DNA of 13,933 bases from positions 1-13,933 of the forward strand of contig JANXNT010001302.1 of assembly GCA_025353985.1 (NCBI GenBank), written 5' to 3'. The position numbers were made by a program, and so were the translations under genes. Shown here piece after piece: positions 7,137 to 13,279 of the stretch (positions within the stretch are counted from its first letter, which is position 1; every line of letters starts with the position of its first letter). The DNA comes from Limnoglobus sp. GTDB lineage: Bacteria > Planctomycetota > Planctomycetia > Gemmatales > Gemmataceae. The notes under the pieces are model-generated. The model was not told the origin of the DNA and made no database searches. It saw nothing but the letters and a program-made list of their open reading frames with translations.

Positions 7137-8855
7137 TTACGTACTGACGGATGTGCGTAATACTTGCCAGACGGCGGCGAGGAGATGGTGGGCCGGGAAC
7201 GGCTTCTGCACGCAGGCGACGCCGCGGGGGAGTTCCTTCGAATCGAGTGGATACTTTGAGATCATCACGAAGCGGATGCTGTTGTCGATGCCACGGATAC
7301 GCTCGATGAGGCGATGGCCGCCACCGCCGGGTAAGACGCAATCGACGACGGCGGCATGGATGGCACTGCGTTCGGATTTGAGCAGGCGTAGCGCGTCGTC
7401 CAGTGATGCCGCAATCACGACGTTGTAGCCGATCGCTTCGAGGCATTCCTTCGCCGATTCGCGGGCGGCGGTGTCGGTGGTGGCGAGTAAAATCGTGTCG
7501 CCGGAACTGGCTACGGGGAGTTCGATCATCGGGTCGGTGTGATCGTCCGATGTCGGAATCGCGGGAAAGTACACGCGGGTGATCGTACCAACATCGGGTT
7601 GCGATTCGACTTCGACGTGGCCGCGAAAGTGCCGCACGATTTCGCGTACGGTGGCGAGCGCAGACTCGGCGCGATTTTCCGTTTCGAACATCTGCACCAT
7701 CGAAGGATCGTCGGTATTCGCACCGGTGTCAGCAATCGTCAAACAGGCGTAGGCACCGGCGGTCAGATCTTCGGGCCATCCGCGACGCCCGGCACGAATC
7801 GTCACCGTGTTCGTGCGAATTTCGAGCTGACCACCCGCTGTCATCGCATCACGCGAACCGGCAATGAGATTCATCGCGATCTGCTCGACGCGCGACGGTT
7901 CGACCCAGATCAGTGGTAGCTCGTTCGCGAGGTGAAACTGACAGCGGATCGACGAACCCACGGTCGCTTGAACGAGGACTTCCAGCCCCGCCACGATGTG
8001 GCTGATATCGACAGCGGCGGGTTCGCTGCGGCTCGGTTCGGTGAACGCGAGCAAGCGTTTGCTGAGGTTCGTCGCATAGCGAACCGCCGCGCGAATCACT
8101 TCCGCATGGCTCCGCACCGGCTCGCATTCGGGCACCTGCTCGGCGATCAGTTCCGCATTTCCGCCGATCACGGACAGCACGTTGTGGAAGTCATGAACCA
8201 CCCCCGCCAGCATCCGCCCGAGCGTCTCGTAGGTTCGCGAACGGTCGTCGGTATCGTGCGCCGTTTCACGTTCGTTCGCCGTTGCGGTCGGCTCATTTTC
8301 CATCGTGCGGAATACGAACACGATCGCGCCGCTAGCGTCGGCGCTCGCCGATGCGATGACGGGAATCCGCCGATTGGACTTCGTGCGCCTTACCGTGGCG
8401 ATATCGCGAATGCGGGTGCCAATGCGGGCTTCGGCGAGGAAACGATGATGCTCCATCTGCATGTCGGCGGGCAAGAACGGCGGTAAATTCCCGACGACTT
8501 CCTCGGACGTCCAGCCGAACAGCGTCTCAGCGGCCGCCGACCAAAACCGCACGTGGCCATCGTTACCAATCGCCACAATCGCCATCGGCACGACGGCAAT
8601 AATATCTTCGAGAATGGCACCGTTCGCAAGCGCATCCCACGGGATCGCCTCATAAGGAATCCGCAGCGTAGGGTCTTCTTGCGCCAAACGGCGCGGTTGC
8701 GGCCAGCTGTTCTCGACGGGCGTATCGGACTGAAATCGCGTCTCAAATACCTCCGGTGGCATCACGAGTTCGTCGGTCCGTTCGCACGGATCGGAGGAAA
8801 GATCCGCCATGAGGAAATCGATGTCAATCGCATCGTCGAGAAAGCGAGTCGTCAT
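7137..8855 (-). CDS. PAS / histidine kinase-like / receiver hybrid protein with eroded ATP-binding boxes
   Basis: 572 residues. The ATG at 8855 has GGAG (complement of 8865-8868) nine nt upstream; a longer frame to 8939 adds an unlikely N-terminus. The order is an acidic N-terminus, a PAS domain (about 85-183: VPMAIVAIGNDGHVRFWSAA, ETLFGWTSEEVVG), a dimerisation/H-box (GVVHDFHNVLSVIGGNAEL, His221), a HATPase-like region (about 315-432) and a receiver-like domain (about 453-568). The H-box is normal for NtrB-type hybrid kinases. The ATP lid is not: the N-box reads NLIAGSRDAM, with Gly333 where the Mg-binding Asn is expected; G1 is DTGANTDD; and the glycine box before LATVREIV is RAESA instead of GTGLG. 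In the receiver Asp505, Ser533 and Lys551 are kept, but the acidic pair is Thr459-Thr460. The protein has no membrane helix and is probably cytoplasmic. It may be a pseudokinase or regulator of another kinase. Confidence 0.85.
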   Translation of the reverse strand: MTTRFLDDAIDIDFLMADLSSDPCERTDELVMPPEVFETRFQSDTPVENSWPQPRRLAQEDPTLRIPYEAIPWDALANGAILEDIIAVVPMAIVAIGNDGHVRFWSAAAETLFGWTSEEVVGNLPPFLPADMQMEHHRFLAEARIGTRIRDIATVRRTKSNRRIPVIASASADASGAIVFVFRTMENEPTATANERETAHDTDDRSRTYETLGRMLAGVVHDFHNVLSVIGGNAELIAEQVPECEPVRSHAEVIRAAVRYATNLSKRLLAFTEPSRSEPAAVDISHIVAGLEVLVQATVGSSIRCQFHLANELPLIWVEPSRVEQIAMNLIAGSRDAMTAGGQLEIRTNTVTIRAGRRGWPEDLTAGAYACLTIADTGANTDDPSMVQMFETENRAESALATVREIVRHFRGHVEVESQPDVGTITRVYFPAIPTSDDHTDPMIELPVASSGDTILLATTDTAARESAKECLEAIGYNVVIAASLDDALRLLKSERSAIHAAVVDCVLPGGGGHRLIERIRGIDNSIRFVMISKYPLDSKELPRGVACVQKPFPAHHLLAAVWQVLRTSVST

Positions 8856-8864
8856 GGACGAGAA

Positions 8865-8868
8865 CTCC
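8865..8868 (-). promoter_or_regulatory. Shine-Dalgarno site that fixes the kinase start
   Basis: Read on the - strand it is GGAG, nine nt before the ATG at 8855. No comparable site precedes the longer start at 8939. Confidence 0.5.
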
Positions 8869-8912
8869 AGGGGGCAGAGAAACCAAATGAATGAAATCGA
8901 ATAAAACCGTCG

Positions 8913-8937
8913 CCCGTCGCTTGCGCGTCGGGCTAAC
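8913..8937. repeat. Short GC-rich imperfect palindrome in the kinase/esterase divergent region
   Basis: CCCGTCGCTTGCGCGTCGGG at 8913-8932, followed by CTAAC. The ends pair (CCCG/CGGG, CGC/GCG with one mismatch). The unit resembles a dispersed repeat of the form GCTTGCGC..CGGGCTA that I recall as abundant in planctomycete intergenic DNA. This is a recollection; counting copies genome-wide would settle it. Confidence 0.5.
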
Positions 8938-8946
8938 AAGAAACCG

Positions 8947-8975
8947 TTGATCCCGTCGCGCGGTCGTGTTACGCT
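8947..8975 (+). promoter_or_regulatory. Possible sigma-70-type promoter of the esterase gene
   Basis: TTGATC at 8947-8952 and TACGCT at 8970-8975 are separated by 17 nt. This would place the transcript start about 37 nt before the esterase ATG. The -10 match is only partial, so this is a weak prediction. Confidence 0.25.
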
Positions 8976-9019
8976 GCTTGCGGACTTTCCCGCCGATTGC
9001 TGTTCCGAAAGGTTCCCGA

Positions 9020-9886
9020 ATGTTCCGCCTCTTCATTGCCGCACTGCTCGTTTGTCGTTTCGCAACCGCTGCTATGGCCGCTGACACGTACCCGCTCCCG
9101 CCCGAAGCGACGCCGAAAGAGGGCGTCCCGAAAGGCACGGTGACGAAGGCGACGTGGAAGAGCGAAGTCTTCCCCGGTACGGTGCGCGACTACTGGGTAT
9201 ACGTGCCCGCGCAGTACAAGGCCGATGGCCCGCCTGCGTGCGTCATGATCTTCCAGGATGGCGAAGGCTACCAAAATCCTAAGGGGCAGTACCGCTCGAC
9301 GATTGTGATGGACAACCTCATTCACGCCGGCGAGATGCCCATCACCGTGGGCATTTTCATCAACCCCGGTAACGTTCCCGCCGTCGACCCGAAACAAGGC
9401 GGGCGATCGAACCGAAGCTTTGAGTACGACACGCCCTCACCGCAATATGCGACGTTCCTCGAGAAAGAAATGCTTCCCGAGGTGGGAAAGACGTTGAAAC
9501 TACGCACCGATGCGGCCGGTCGTGCGCTCTGCGGGATTAGTTCCGGCGGCATCTGTGCCTTCACGGCCGCATGGGAGCGCCCGGACTTATTCAGCAAGGT
9601 GATTTCGCACGTTGGCAGCTTCACGAACATTCGTGGCGGCGATGTCTATCCGGGCATGATCCGCAAGACCGAACGCAAGCCGATCCGCGTATTTCTGCAA
9701 GATGGCGCGGGCGATTTGGATAACTTGCACGGGCACTGGCCGCAGGCGAACGTGTCGATGGCCTCTGCACTCAAGTTCATGAACTACGATTATCAGTTCG
9801 CGTTCGGCGATGGTGGCCACAACGGCCGGCACGGCGGCGCGATCCTCCCCGACTCAATGCGTTGGCTGTGGCGTGGCACGAAGTAA
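9020..9886 (+). CDS. Secreted esterase of the esterase D / enterochelin esterase type
   Basis: 288 residues. The ATG at 9020 has AAAGG at 9008-9012, seven nt upstream, and opens directly into a signal peptide: charged MFR, a hydrophobic stretch, and the cleavage motif AMA before ADT at residues 18-23. A longer frame from 8966 would bury it. The mature part is an alpha/beta hydrolase of the Esterase (PF00756-like) type: the strand and oxyanion region near VMIFQDGEGY at 75-84, the nucleophile elbow GISSG at 172-176 with Ser174, a probable acid in LQDGAGDLD at 226-234, and the catalytic His267 in GDGGHNGRHGG. It should hydrolyse ester bonds outside the cytoplasm; the substrate (a feruloyl or acetyl ester, or a siderophore ester) cannot be chosen from sequence. 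It is divergent from the kinase gene with 164 nt between start codons and appears monocistronic. Confidence 0.82.
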   Translation: MFRLFIAALLVCRFATAAMAADTYPLPPEATPKEGVPKGTVTKATWKSEVFPGTVRDYWVYVPAQYKADGPPACVMIFQDGEGYQNPKGQYRSTIVMDNLIHAGEMPITVGIFINPGNVPAVDPKQGGRSNRSFEYDTPSPQYATFLEKEMLPEVGKTLKLRTDAAGRALCGISSGGICAFTAAWERPDLFSKVISHVGSFTNIRGGDVYPGMIRKTERKPIRVFLQDGAGDLDNLHGHWPQANVSMASALKFMNYDYQFAFGDGGHNGRHGGAILPDSMRWLWRGTK

Positions 9887-10005
9887 ACGACGGAGATTCG
9901 GGTTGCGTGCGAACCTGCGGCCTGTAACGTGCCTGCGGTCCGATCTTGACTTGCAAATGGGAATCGCGACAAACTTTTGATAACACCTCAGGCCGCGATC
10001 ATTAT

Positions 10006-10048
10006 GTTGAACGTTGTGCAGATGCCATCGATCTGCACGCGGTTCGAC
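10006..10048 (+). other. Two-part stem-loop of unknown function
   Basis: An outer stem of 7 pairs (10006-10012 with 10042-10048, one G-U pair), a symmetric 3x3 internal loop, and a perfect inner stem of 8 pairs (GTGCAGAT at 10016-10023 with ATCTGCAC at 10031-10038) close a 7-nt loop. No T-tract follows, so it is not a standard terminator. It could be part of a small RNA, a dispersed palindrome or an operator. Confidence 0.4.
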
Positions 10049-10107
10049 AAAATTCGCGCGGACGGATTCACGCCACCTCTCGCTCCGTCCGAGGTGTCCC
10101 CCCATGA

Positions 10108-10260
10108 ATGGTGCAGTTGCGCTCCGATGGCTCACAGCTTGAGTCGTTACGAGACAACTTGGAGAATGACGTCGAAGTATTGCGTGTCGTGGCCCGCGCC
10201 AGACGCACGATGCGAGGAACCCGTGAACCGCACGGCCTGAGAGAAAATCGAGGTCAGTAG
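10108..10260 (+). CDS. Possible 50-residue small protein, helical and charged
   Basis: An ATG at 10108 opens a 50-codon frame ending in TAG. The product begins MVQLRSDGSQLESLRDNLEN and continues DVEVLRVVARARRTMRG; the leucine/valine spacing and many charged residues suggest one amphipathic helix or coiled coil. GAGGTG at 10091-10096 is an acceptable ribosome binding site at 11 nt, and it lies in the right arm of a 6-bp hairpin (CACCTC 10074-10079), which could mask it. I do not recognise a family. It could equally be the remnant of a larger gene or a chance frame; the protein-like composition is the only argument in its favour. Confidence 0.25.
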   Translation: MVQLRSDGSQLESLRDNLENDVEVLRVVARARRTMRGTREPHGLRENRGQ

Positions 10261-10365
10261 CCGAAGATATTTCTTGTGCCAAACGGTGCGTGCGCGACGA
10301 TAAGTCTGCGTAGAATGCCACACGAAGGGGATACGCAGTGAACAACTGCACCCCGGCCGCGTCGG

Positions 10366-10371
10366 TATAAT
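10366..10371 (+). promoter_or_regulatory. Possible -10 element upstream of the FlgM-like gene
   Basis: A perfect TATAAT, but the region 16-18 nt upstream lacks a good TTGACA-like match. If used, transcription would start near 10378 and give a leader of about 120 nt that contains the hairpins at 10458-10476 and 10479-10498. Confidence 0.25.
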
Positions 10372-10457
10372 CGGTGAGCGATGAGGATCGTCATTCGCCG
10401 ACCGACGTACGCAAAATGACCATGCGGGTCGCCCGACCGCCCCGCAGCACCGCTTCC

Positions 10458-10476
10458 GACCGCAGTTTCTGCGGTC
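10458..10476 (+). promoter_or_regulatory. Perfect 8-bp hairpin in the FlgM-like gene leader
   Basis: GACCGCAG and CTGCGGTC pair perfectly around a TTT loop. A second stem, GGAAC (10479-10483) with GTTCC (10494-10498), ends at the base before the ATG at 10499 and so could hide the start. No T-tract follows, which argues for translational control or an operator over termination. Confidence 0.35.
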
Positions 10477-10498
10477 ACGGAACAGAGACTAACGTTCC

Positions 10499-10789
10499 AT
10501 GCGCGAACCGGCCCACACACACTGGCAATACTGGCGGGTGAAGCGAACCCTTTCGCCGAAGGAATCGGCGGATCGGTCCAGCGACATTCCCCCAGCCATC
10601 GCCGACCGCCTGAATCACCGCCCAATCGTACCGGCAAACCCTGCCGATGAACGACCGGGGCCAGATGGCATCCGTTGGGGCCTCGTCGAGCGTATCCGGG
10701 CGGAAATCGCTGCGGGTACGTACCCAAACGACGAAATCTGGCAACTCGCACAAGAGCGGATGCTCGAACAGAGCGAGACGGCGGATTGA
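10499..10789 (+). CDS. Small protein with a FlgM-like (anti-sigma-28) C-terminus
   Basis: 96 residues from the ATG at 10499; no strong ribosome binding site precedes it, and GTG 10538 is an alternative. Residues 1-58 are polar and proline-rich, likely disordered, as is usual for FlgM. Residues 60-92 (WGLVERIRAEIAAGTYPNDE, then IWQLAQERMLEQ) match the C-terminal pattern of FlgM and FlgM-like planctomycete proteins: a helix with R.EIAAGTY followed by an acidic turn and a second amphipathic helix. In flagellated bacteria FlgM binds the sigma factor FliA (sigma-28) until it is exported through the hook-basal body. No flagellar gene is in this window, so the assignment rests on this short motif alone. 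The gene is followed by a strong hairpin and then a Fur-family gene. Confidence 0.5.
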   Translation: MREPAHTHWQYWRVKRTLSPKESADRSSDIPPAIADRLNHRPIVPANPADERPGPDGIRWGLVERIRAEIAAGTYPNDEIWQLAQERMLEQSETAD

Positions 10790-10829
10790 CCGGCCTCCTA
10801 TACTACCGGGTGTCGGGCCTGGTATCCGT

Positions 10830-10871
10830 CGTACGGCCGGGAACGATTCACGTTCCCGGCCGTACGCATTT
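10830..10871 (+). terminator. Perfect 16-bp stem-loop between the FlgM-like and Fur genes
   Basis: Left arm 10830-10845 and right arm 10851-10866 are perfectly complementary (CGTACGGCCGGGAACG and its reverse complement), with a 5-nt loop ATTCA and a short T-run in CATTTT. It fits an intrinsic terminator for the FlgM-like gene. It ends only about 12 nt before the Fur ribosome binding site, so it must also lie in the Fur leader unless Fur has a promoter within that gap. It may act as an attenuator or protein-binding site. Confidence 0.7.
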
Positions 10872-10879
10872 TCGCTTCA

Positions 10880-10883
10880 GGAG
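10880..10883 (+). promoter_or_regulatory. Shine-Dalgarno site for the GTG start of the Fur-family gene
   Basis: GGAG, seven nt before GTG 10891. It decides the start: the frame is open much further upstream, but that part would cross the hairpin and the FlgM-like gene. Confidence 0.65.
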
Positions 10884-10890
10884 TTTCGTT

Positions 10891-11376
10891 GTGTCCCTTC
10901 CCGCCGTTGCCGTCTCGCAGTCTCCGGAAGATCGCTTCCGCGAATATCTGGCGAGCCGACCGAAACCGCAGCGGTTCACCGAACAACAGCGGGAACTCGT
11001 TGAGCACGTTTTCGCGCAACATTCGCACTTCGACGCCGAGCAACTGATCGAAGAACTCGGGAAAGCCGGGCGGAACGTCAGCCGCGCTACGGTTTACCGC
11101 ACGCTCACGAAGCTAGTCGATGCGGGGTTACTTCGCAAAATCGAACTCGGCCCCAAAACCTTATTCGACCACGACTACGGCTACCCGTGGCACGAACACC
11201 TCGTTTGCGAAGGCTGCAATACGATCATCGAGTTCCAGCATCCGGGCATCGAAGCCGCACTCAACGACATCGCGGCGCAACATCAGTTTCGTGCGGAAGC
11301 GCACACGCTCATTGTCCGGGGTATTTGTGCCAGTTGTAGTGCCGCACGGGCGAACCGCCGCCGCATGGTCATGTGA
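10891..11376 (+). CDS. Fur-family metal-responsive transcriptional repressor
   Basis: 161 residues with a GTG start behind GGAG. The N-terminal winged helix includes RFTEQQRELVEHVFAQ at 28-43, HSHFDAEQLIEEL at 44-56 (the HxxAxxL signature, His46) and VSRATVYRTLTKLVDAGLL at 63-81, the recognition helix typical of Fur, Zur and PerR. The dimerisation domain carries HEHLVCEGC at 101-109 and CASC at 146-149, two CxxC pairs that bind the structural zinc of Fur-type proteins; His101 and His103 lie in the regulatory-metal region. The protein binds DNA as a metal-loaded dimer. Whether it senses iron, zinc, manganese or peroxide cannot be decided from sequence. Its length is slightly over the usual 140-150 residues because of a short N-terminal tail. 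The strong hairpin in its leader suggests attenuation or a separate control. No Fur-box-like 19-bp palindrome was recognised in the window. Confidence 0.9.
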   Translation: MSLPAVAVSQSPEDRFREYLASRPKPQRFTEQQRELVEHVFAQHSHFDAEQLIEELGKAGRNVSRATVYRTLTKLVDAGLLRKIELGPKTLFDHDYGYPWHEHLVCEGCNTIIEFQHPGIEAALNDIAAQHQFRAEAHTLIVRGICASCSAARANRRRMVM

Positions 11377-11456
11377 GAAAATAACCACCGCAGCCATCGC
11401 GATTATCGATACAGCCTACGTATTTTCTGGGTATATTCGGGAAAGGAGTACCAACG

Positions 11457-12269
11457 ATGACGACACGGACAATTCCTGACGTTTTCTACCCCGAGAGCGA
11501 TGGGATGCCGATGGCAGACAACGCATTGCAGTTCCGTTGGATGTCGTTGTTGAGATGGAACGCGGAAGCGCTCTTACGCCACGACCGTTATGTGCTGATC
11601 TCCGCAGATCACCTCATTTACCCCGTTCGGGGGAATCCATTGATCCGCATCGCGCCGGATGTGTACATCGCCTATGGCCCAGAGAAGGGGGACCGCGGCA
11701 GCTACCGCGTCTGGGAAGAAGGCAACGTCTTTCCGCAAGTGATATTCGAGGTGTATTCGCCATCGAACACGCATGCCGAGATGCAACTCAAGCGAGAGTT
11801 TTGTGCTTTGTACGGCGCGGAAGAGTTTTACATCATCTACCCAGAGTATCCGAATGATGCGGAGGCGTGGCTGCGAAGCGGCGAGAACTTCGTTCGCGTT
11901 CCGGAGATCAACGGCTTCGCCAGCCCGCGCGTCGGCTTTCGTTTCGTGTTGGAAGACGGTCTGCTGACGGTGTTCGGCCCAGACGGTCGCGAGTGGAAAA
12001 GTCCCGACGTGGCTTTGTGTGAACTCGAAGACGCCGAGAACGATCTCGAGTCCGAGCACGAGCGTGCGGAGAAAGAACGCACACGAGCCGAAAGCGAACG
12101 CGAATTCGCACAGTACGAACGCACCCGTGCGGAACGCGAGAGCAAACGTGCCGAAAGCGAAAGCAAACGTGCCGAAAGTGAGAGCAAGCGGGCCGATAGT
12201 GAGAGCAAACGGGCCGAGCGAATGGCCGAGAAACTGCGTCAACTCGGCATCGACCCGAATGCCGATTGA
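11457..12269 (+). CDS. Uma2-family (DUF820) putative endonuclease with coiled-coil tail
   Basis: 270 residues. The ATG at 11457 has AAGGAG at 11443-11448, eight nt upstream. Residues about 20-175 form the PD-(D/E)xK fold of the Uma2 family, which is expanded in cyanobacteria and planctomycetes: PDV at 67-69 (Asp68), the IFEVYSPSN strand at 96-104 with Glu98, and QLKREFCALYGAEEFYIIYP at 110-129 with Lys112. The core nuclease residues appear intact, but function in this family is largely inferred from structure. From about 185 the chain becomes a Glu/Arg/Ser-rich coiled coil that includes four heptads of the form KRAESES (about residues 227-254), encoded by a 21-bp tandem repeat, and ends RQLGIDPNAD. 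This tail type is common in planctomycete Uma2 proteins. The stop codon touches that of the convergent ABC gene. Confidence 0.85.
   Translation: MTTRTIPDVFYPESDGMPMADNALQFRWMSLLRWNAEALLRHDRYVLISADHLIYPVRGNPLIRIAPDVYIAYGPEKGDRGSYRVWEEGNVFPQVIFEVYSPSNTHAEMQLKREFCALYGAEEFYIIYPEYPNDAEAWLRSGENFVRVPEINGFASPRVGFRFVLEDGLLTVFGPDGREWKSPDVALCELEDAENDLESEHERAEKERTRAESEREFAQYERTRAERESKRAESESKRAESESKRADSESKRAERMAEKLRQLGIDPNAD
12138..12221 (+). repeat. 21-bp tandem repeat, four copies, inside the Uma2 gene
   Basis: Units at 12138, 12159, 12180 and 12201 each encode a heptad close to ESKRAES. The copies differ mainly at synonymous positions (CGT/CGG, AGC/AGT, GAA/GAG) and the last codon has diverged. The period equals one coiled-coil heptad pair of turns, so copy number changes would lengthen the coil without breaking the frame. 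Confidence 0.8.
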
Positions 12270-12989
12270 TCAACTCACGAGGCTGAAGAAGATTTCTTCG
12301 AGGTCGGGTTCGCCGTACTGAGCACGTAGTTCGTCGGGTGTGCCGCAGGCGGCGATGCGGCCTTTCGCCATGATCGCGACGCGGTCGCAGAGCTTTTCCA
12401 CTTCGCGCATAATGTGCGTCGAGAACAGAATCGTCTTCCCCTGCTTCCGTAGTGCCGCGATGTTTTCGATCACCGCACGCTGGACCAACACGTCCAGGCC
12501 GTTCGTCGGCTCGTCGAAAATCAACACCGGCGGATCGTGGATAAGAGCGCGAGCAATCGAAACTTTTTGCTTCATGCCGGTGCTCATCTTGCCGCCGACT
12601 ACGTTGCGGAACTCGTTCAGTTGGAAGGTGTCGAAGAGCGTATCGATGCGGCGACTCAGCGCTTCGCCGCTCATGCCGTAGAGCTTGCCGTAATATTCGA
12701 CCATCTCGAACGCGGTCATGCGATCGTACACGCCGGTGTTCGCCGACAGGAAGCCGATGCGTTCGCGGACTTTGCCGGGTTCGTTGACCATGTCGAAACC
12801 GGCAATGGTCGCGCCGCCCGCCGACGGTTTCAGCACGGTACACAGCATCCGTAGCGTCGTCGTTTTCCCCGCGCCGTTCGGCCCCAACAGCCCGAACACC
12901 TCGCCCGGTTGCACCGTGAACCACACGTCATCGACCGCCGCGTTCCCCCGCTCGGAAAACTGCTTCGTCAGGCCCTGAACTTCGATCAT
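12270..12989 (-). CDS. NatA-like ABC transporter ATP-binding protein
   Basis: 239 residues from the ATG at 12989; the upstream ribosome binding site is weak. It shows all ABC ATPase motifs: Walker A GPNGAGKTT at 36-44, signature MSTGM at 135-139 in KMSTGMKQKVSIARALIHDP, Walker B VLIFDE at 155-160, the D-loop NGLD and the H-loop His192 (STH). The replacement of the Q-loop Gln by Ser in FLSANTGVY (80-88) and MSTGM in place of LSGGQ are shared with NatA, the ATPase of the sodium exporter NatAB, and related ABC-2 exporters. The natural partner would be an ABC-2 permease. None is encoded next to it: downstream on the same strand the Uma2 gene lies antisense, and upstream about 500 nt are without a confident gene. 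It may be a solo ATPase working with a permease encoded elsewhere; the transported substrate is unknown. Confidence 0.88.
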   Translation of the reverse strand: MIEVQGLTKQFSERGNAAVDDVWFTVQPGEVFGLLGPNGAGKTTTLRMLCTVLKPSAGGATIAGFDMVNEPGKVRERIGFLSANTGVYDRMTAFEMVEYYGKLYGMSGEALSRRIDTLFDTFQLNEFRNVVGGKMSTGMKQKVSIARALIHDPPVLIFDEPTNGLDVLVQRAVIENIAALRKQGKTILFSTHIMREVEKLCDRVAIMAKGRIAACGTPDELRAQYGEPDLEEIFFSLVS

Positions 12990-13106
12990 GGAGGTGTATC
13001 TCGATCTTCGGTAGCCGCAAGTTCATGGGTTGTTATACTTGCCGAGTTGGTCCCTCACCACGTGCTTTCGCAAAACCAAATGAGAGCGTTTGGGCCGTTC
13101 CGAATC
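12990..13106. other. Upstream region of the ABC gene
   Basis: No gene is seen. On the - strand a TATAAC at 13032-13037 is a possible -10 for the ABC gene, without a convincing -35. Confidence 0.3.
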
Positions 13107-13216
13107 GACGTAAGTCCGAATTGCGGAGGCTCAAAAATCGTGTTTTCGGGTGTGTTTTCGTCTCAAAATGCCACTTTTGATCGCGAATCGCTGATCCGTT
13201 TCAGGTTATTTTGCGG

Positions 13217-13232
13217 TATCCTGTTATCCTGT
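13217..13232. repeat. Tandem octamer TATCCTGT x2
   Basis: Two exact adjacent copies of TATCCTGT, read on the other strand as ACAGGATAACAGGATA. This resembles the widespread intergenic motif with ACAGGAT spaced by one or two bases that I recall from several phyla. It lies within the MITE-like element. Confidence 0.4.
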
Positions 13233-13279
13233 CGAGGTTTGCGTCAATGATTGTTCAATTGCGACTCGACGCAAGCATC

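Larger units (their letters stand above)
9887..10498. other. Geneless stretch of about 610 nt with structured segments
   Basis: No long frame here has a plausible protein composition. What can be seen is a two-part stem-loop at 10006-10048, a short hairpin at 10074-10096, a possible 50-codon ORF at 10108-10260, a perfect TATAAT at 10366-10371 and two hairpins just before the next gene. No tRNA fold was found. Confidence 0.6.

Noticed and set aside
9946..9984. Promoter from TTGACT near 9946 and TTGATAA near 9977
   Set aside because: The spacing is about 25 nt, too long for a sigma-70 promoter, and no supported gene begins nearby.
9977..10240. 87-codon frame on +
   Set aside because: Cys/Trp/Pro-rich chance composition, no ribosome binding site, and it includes the stem-loop at 10006-10048. 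The shorter frame at 10108 looks more protein-like.
9854..10351. Long frame on the - strand (165 codons) across the geneless stretch
   Set aside because: Composition is rich in Arg, His and Ser without hydrophobic periodicity, it overlaps the end of the esterase antisense, and no ribosome binding site is evident.
10891..11456. Fur-box or Zur-box autoregulatory site near the Fur-family gene
   Set aside because: No 19-bp palindrome resembling GATAATGAT...ATCATTATC or a Zur-type site is visible around the gene; the only strong palindrome is the GC-rich hairpin at 10830-10866.
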